Below are positions 10,591 to 12,935 of a stretch of 12,935 nt of DNA, piece after piece (within the stretch, counting starts at the first letter, position 1; each line of letters begins with the position of its first letter). The notes beneath the pieces were generated by a model. It was not told the DNA's origin and did not search any database. It saw only the letters and a list, made by a program, of their open reading frames with translations. Origin of the DNA: Baffinella frigidus (Eukaryota > Cryptophyceae > Cryptomonadales > Baffinellaceae); NCBI GenBank assembly GCA_026770585.1, contig MU646335.1:911733-924667 (forward strand), given 5' to 3'. The translations under genes were made by a program, and so were the position numbers.

Positions 10591-10790
10591 TAGAGCGTTT
10601 GCGGTAATTGTTGTCCGTTTTGAAAGTGCGATTTTCCGGTTTTACGGTTTTTTAAAATGTTGTAAAGGTCGTTGAATGTTTTAAATGGACACTTTTCTAG
10701 TACAAATGAATCGGGGGGGGGAGCAAATGAAAACCGGAAAACCGGAAAATCGCACTTTCAAAACGGACAACAATTACCGCAAACGCTCTA
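10591..10790. repeat. TA-flanked TIR element F, copy 2 (200 bp, reversed)
   Basis: TAGAGCGTTTGCGGTAATTG to CAATTACCGCAAACGCTCTA. Its interior (TGTAAAGGTCGTTGAATG, ATGGACACTTTTCTAGTACA, a G run, GAGCAAATG) is the reverse complement of copy 1 with few changes. The length is identical, exactly 200 bp. An ATG in the interior opens a frame that leaves the element to the right (10685-10981), paralleling the frame leaving copy 1. Confidence 0.92.
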
Positions 10791-10853
10791 GGTTCACGGT
10801 GCCAGGGGGACCGAGCGGTGCGAATCAGCAATGGGGTGAGGTGGCGCATAAGG

Positions 10854-11026
10854 TACTACGCGGGAGGGGTAGGTGTTTTTTTGCGCCCCGCGTCCATCTA
10901 TTATTTTCCCTTGAAATCGGCAAAAGTTGCCGGAAATGCCCACAAATAATTGACTTTGGCGGAAAAGTAACCGCAGGATAAGGGGGAAAATGGCTCCAAG
11001 AAAGCAGCTACCCCTCCCGCGTAGTA
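10854..11026. repeat. TA-flanked TIR element K (173 bp)
   Basis: TACTACGCGGGAGGGGTAG at 10854-10872 pairs perfectly with 11008-11026. TA lies at each edge. Flanking CGCATAAGG (left) and CGCATGAGG (right, four bases off) may be older duplication. The interior is AT-rich with ATTTTCCC / GGGAAAAT inverted pieces. Non-coding. Confidence 0.8.
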
Positions 11027-11156
11027 AGTCCGCATGAGGGAGCCCCTCGTGCAGATCCTGCTACACACCATAAAACATAACCCCTAAACAAAAAAGGCAA
11101 ATCCGAATACGGGGTCAAGCCAGGTCAGTTCACAGCCGTAGGCGGCTCATCCATGC
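11027..11156. other. Short unique interval
   Basis: On minus, GGTGTGTAG (AG just above 11056) could act as an acceptor before a short open stretch, QDLHEGLPHAD, that ends at element K. This is too little to call an exon. Nothing else was seen. Confidence 0.3.
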
Positions 11157-11312
11157 GGCAATAGCGCAGGGACATAGGGGGGTTCCCACAGATAAGGTAA
11201 CGGGAAATGGCTTAGAGTTGGCCATATTTTCCCTTCGTAGCCCGCTGTGTGGACCTGCATCTTAAGGCTTCCGGCGCTAAGGGTGGCTATGCTATCTCAG
11301 GCGTAAACCCGG
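11157..11312 (+). repeat. Second copy of the 155-bp segment
   Basis: GCAATAGCGCAGGGACATAG to GGCTATGCTAT, matching 9436-9590. The left flank retains a degenerate J-family start (CCATGCGGCAAT). Confidence 0.9.
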
Positions 11313-11438
11313 CGAGTTGTAACCACCCGGGCGTGCTTGCTTACTGGTCACCACGCCCGCCCCACCTCCCAACCCTCCTGCCGCCGGAACCCGCCTCCCC
11401 CTGGATGGAACATTATGGTATAACTTTCACAACTCGCC
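11311..11438. repeat. Possible TIR element, 10-bp perfect ends
   Basis: GGCGAGTTGT (11311-11320) and ACAACTCGCC (11429-11438) are perfect inverted repeats, 128 bp overall. The interior is C-rich, with no second inverted pair. Weaker evidence than for the other elements. Confidence 0.45.
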
Positions 11439-11490
11439 ACCCGCATCCGAAGGCGAAAAGGGCTACGTTTCACGAAGACCATATTTGGTC

Positions 11491-11546
11491 ATCTGAAGGG
11501 CCACGTGTTTTCGCATCTTTACGTGAAAACACGTGGCCCTTCAGAT
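11491..11546. repeat. Perfect 22-bp hairpin
   Basis: ATCTGAAGGGCCACGTGTTT plus TC (11491-11512) pairs without mismatch with 11525-11546 around a 12-nt loop. A smaller inversion (GACCA..TGGTC at 11478-11491) lies next to it. It could be the centre of a decayed element or, if transcribed, a small hairpin RNA. Confidence 0.9.
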
Positions 11547-11596
11547 CATTTCCCTGAAATTGTCGGAAAATATCCCAAATTCGAATATTTTGCGAT

Positions 11597-11636
11597 ACGA
11601 ATTTAAAAGGACGTAACACGAATTTAAAAGGACGTA
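11597..11636 (+). repeat. 19-bp tandem duplication, period 21
   Basis: ACGAATTTAAAAGGACGTA occurs at 11597-11615 and 11618-11636. Confidence 0.95.
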
Positions 11637-11736
11637 GCCCTGTTCGTGCCCGGGTGCGGTTGGTGAGCACAGAAACTTGATATTTCCTGTCATGTCCCCT
11701 CGTAGCCCGCTGCGTGGGTGGAGACCCGCCCCGCCC

Positions 11737-11779
11737 GAGAATACCTACGAGAATACCTAGGTATAACGAGAATACTCAG
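11737..11779 (+). repeat. Three GAGAATACYYA units
   Basis: GAGAATACCTAC (11737), GAGAATACCTAG (11749) and GAGAATACTCAG (11768). The bases around are unique; 11637-11838 has no supported gene. Confidence 0.8.
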
Positions 11780-11838
11780 GTACCAACGTTGGCAGAACAT
11801 GCGCGCTGTGCTGCGAGCATGCACCTCCTACCTCTGCA

Positions 11839-11908
11839 TCACTCGGGGTGACCGACTATTCTCAATTTGGCCTTCTGGAGTCGCGGCACAAATCCGTCAA
11901 CCTTTCCG
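11839..11908 (-). CDS. Weak coding-like segment ending in TGA
   Basis: On minus, after GCGCTTTTGAG (AG just above 11908), the frame reads GKVDGFVPRLQKAKLRIVGH and two more codons, then TGA at 11841-11839. It lies downstream of exon-like copy 1 of the tandem array on the same strand and is basic and compact. No family, and no copy for comparison. Confidence 0.2.
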
Positions 11909-11923
11909 CTCAAAAGCGCCCGG

Positions 11924-11942
11924 GCTCGCCAAGTTGGCGAGC
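11924..11942. repeat. Short hairpin GCTCGCCAA / TTGGCGAGC
   Basis: Perfect 9-bp arms around one base. Confidence 0.8.
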
Positions 11943-11969
11943 TCAAAGAGACAGAGAGAAAAAGATAGC

Positions 11970-12033
11970 AATATCTGATGGACGAGCGCGCCGTTTTCGA
12001 GGAGAAGAAAAACTTGCTCCAACTCTCAGGGTT
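11970..12033 (-). pseudogene. Tandem exon-like core, copy 1, frameshifted
   Basis: Similar to the 69-bp cores at 12160, 12387 and 12584 but five bases shorter: the bases encoding FIL in the other copies are partly deleted, so the frame is lost after NPESWSKFF. The N-terminal side still reads YLGCEKTNPESWSK. Confidence 0.6.
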
Positions 12034-12045
12034 TGTTTTCTCACA

Positions 12046-12150
12046 GCCTAAGTAAAACTGCACGCTCGCCATAAAATACATTCAAAGCATGAAATCTGGT
12101 ACACACGTGCAACTAACTAAATTTTATGGCGCGCCCAGTTTTACTCAGGC
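12046..12150. repeat. Hairpin element H, copy 1
   Basis: GCCTAAGTAAAACTG...GCCATAAAAT at the left and its inverted partner ATTTTATGGC..CAGTTTTACT and CAGGC at the right, 105 bp. It separates core copies 1 and 2. Confidence 0.8.
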
Positions 12151-12159
12151 AGAGCTATA

Positions 12160-12228
12160 GAATGCCTGCTGGACGAGCGTGCCGTTTTCGAGGAGGATGA
12201 AGAGGAACTTTTCCCAGCTCTCCGGGTT
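12160..12228 (-). CDS. Tandem exon-like core, copy 2
   Basis: On minus the 69 bp encode NPESWEKFLFILLENGTLVQ and QAF, in a frame that ends in TGA supplied by element H (AFYSSA then stop, about 12145-12147). Upstream on minus the frame is open through H copy 2 to an ATG-containing ORF start at 12351, but that part is H sequence and probably not coding. Differences from copies 3 and 4 include silent changes (CCG/CCA, CTC/CTG, ACG/ACC). Hydrophobic core, polar ends, family unknown. Confidence 0.35.
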
Positions 12229-12258
12229 CGTGATCTCGCTGGTACCTTTTCTACCTAT

Positions 12259-12377
12259 GCCTAAGTGAAACTGGGCTCGCCATACATTTGGAGCAGGAAA
12301 TCTGTACATTTGGAGCAGGAAATCTGGTTCAAACGTGCTTCTAAAGTACATTTCTGACGTGCTGAAAACACACAGGC
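12259..12377. repeat. Hairpin element H, copy 2, with an internal 22-bp duplication
   Basis: The left end GCCTAAGTGAAACTGGGCTC is clear; the right arm is degenerate (GTGCTGAAAACACACAGGC). TACATTTGGAGCAGGAAATC plus TG is duplicated exactly (12283-12304, 12305-12326), which explains the longer 227-bp spacing to the next core. Confidence 0.7.
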
Positions 12378-12386
12378 AGAGCTATA

Positions 12387-12455
12387 GGATGCCTGCTGGA
12401 CGAGGGTGCCGTTTTCCAGGAGGATGAAGAGGAACTTGCTCCAGCTCTCCGGGTC
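12387..12455 (-). CDS. Tandem exon-like core, copy 3
   Basis: Same 69-bp core, reading DPESWSKFLFILLENGTLVQ and QAS on minus. No indel relative to copies 2 and 4. One upstream change (N to D) and one at the end (F to S). The frame continues into H sequence beyond the core. Confidence 0.3.
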
Positions 12456-12467
12456 CGTTTTCTCTCT

Positions 12468-12571
12468 GCCTAAGTAAAACTAGACTCGCCATAAAATACA
12501 CTTATGGCGGGACATCTGGTACAAACGTGCTTCTAAAATACATTTTATGGCACGCCTAATCTTGTTCAAGC
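12468..12571. repeat. Hairpin element H, copy 3
   Basis: GCCTAAGTAAAACTAGACTC...CCATAAAATAC at the left and CATTTTATGGCACGCC...TTCAAGC at the right, 104 bp, with diverged arms. It separates cores 3 and 4. Confidence 0.65.
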
Positions 12572-12713
12572 AGAGGGTGAGAAGAATGCCTGCTGGACGA
12601 GCGTGCCGTTTTCGAGGAGGATGAAGAGGAACTTGCTCCAGCTCTCTGGGTTCGTTTTCGTGCCGACTTCCGAGAGGCGCCAGACGTGTCCCGAGATCGT
12701 CACTCGTGCTGAC
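12566..12713 (-). CDS. Candidate exon, most complete copy of the tandem core
   Basis: On minus, after CCGCAATGGCAG (AG just above 12713), the frame reads SARVTISGHVWRLSEVGTKT and then the shared core NPESWSKFLFILLENGTLVQ and QAF, ending FSPSA at TGA 12568-12566. Only this copy has the extra 20 or so codons; the others have element H sequence in that place. It looks like the parent exon from which the core-plus-hairpin tandem arose. RVTI...NPESW resembles RVTV...NPEEF at 8255-8365. No family recognised. The acceptor lacks a classic pyrimidine tract but follows the C-rich strand of the array at 12721. It may be a terminal exon or a decayed one. Confidence 0.4.
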
Positions 12714-12720
12714 CTGCCAT

Positions 12721-12935
12721 TGCGGGATTCGGGTTTTGGGTTTTGGGTTTGTAGTGTGGGGTTTGGGGTTTAGGGTTTGGTGTTTGGTGGGTGGTGTTTG
12801 GTGTTTGGGGTGTGGGGTGTACGGTTTGGTGTGTGGGTTGTGGAGTGTGGGGTGTGGGGTTTGGGGTTTGGGGTGTAGGGTTTGGGGTTTGGGGTTTGGG
12901 GTTTGGGGTTTGGGGGGGGGGGTTTGGGGTTTGGG
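12721..12935 (+). repeat. Degenerate telomere-like array to the window end
   Basis: TTTTGGG, TTTGGGG, TTTAGGG, GTGTGGGG and TTTGGTG variants, becoming mostly TTTGGGG after about 12855, with a run of nine or more G at about 12912. The G-rich strand reads toward the right edge, the orientation expected at a right-hand chromosome end. The high unit variety fits a subtelomeric or interstitial array better than a live telomere. Confidence 0.9.

Noticed and set aside
1-12935. tRNA, rRNA, bacterial promoters, integrase attachment sites, transposase genes
   Set aside because: None could be recognised. The TIR elements are all too short to encode a transposase.

Overview
This window looks like repeat-dense eukaryotic nuclear DNA, not bacterial, archaeal or phage DNA. 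No long ORF fills it and there is no operon layout. It contains interstitial telomere-like arrays (CCCTAAA/TTTAGGG with TTTGGGG and CCCTCAA variants), long GA/CT microsatellites, many palindromic terminal-inverted-repeat (TIR) elements of 75-200 bp, and short coding-like stretches bordered by GT..AG-type splice signals. TTTAGGG-type repeats are known from plants, green algae and several alveolates, so an algal or alveolate protist is my guess at about 0.4; no gene here confirms it. No rRNA, tRNA, CRISPR array or recognisable protein family was found.

Layout, left to right. 1-800: a putative plus-strand multi-exon gene fragment containing a TA-flanked palindrome whose removal restores the reading frame. 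785-1444: three more palindromes around another coding-like piece. 1445-2226: GC-rich, mostly unique DNA with one candidate exon. 2227-2812: a cluster of a ~50-bp dispersed repeat. 3231-3527: short tandem repeats and a CCCTCAA array running into a good candidate terminal exon (3528-3687). 3695-5847: a nest of TIR elements (families B, C, D, F and a hairpin with a conserved core) around a minus-strand coding-like segment. 6029-6717: three minus-strand candidate exons separated by GA/CT microsatellites. 6734-7886: diverged repeat copies. 8000-8240: a telomere-like array. 8255-10101: minus-strand candidate exons, two of which are copies of one another, among repeats. 10247-11546: second copies of elements seen earlier, plus perfect hairpins. 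11970-12652: four tandem copies of one exon-like core alternating with hairpins. 12721-12935: a degenerate telomere-like array to the window end.

The main message is architectural. Several unrelated TIR families share a TA boundary. One sits inside an ORF so exactly that taking it out gives a continuous frame. The C-rich strand of the telomere-like arrays repeatedly lies just upstream of exon-like segments, ending in an AG acceptor, as if serving as a polypyrimidine tract. All exon calls were made by eye from frame, splice-like borders and copy comparison. With no transcript or homology data they are hypotheses, and short open frames in GC-rich DNA easily look protein-like. Single-letter labels (A, B, D, F and so on) are names used only in this report.
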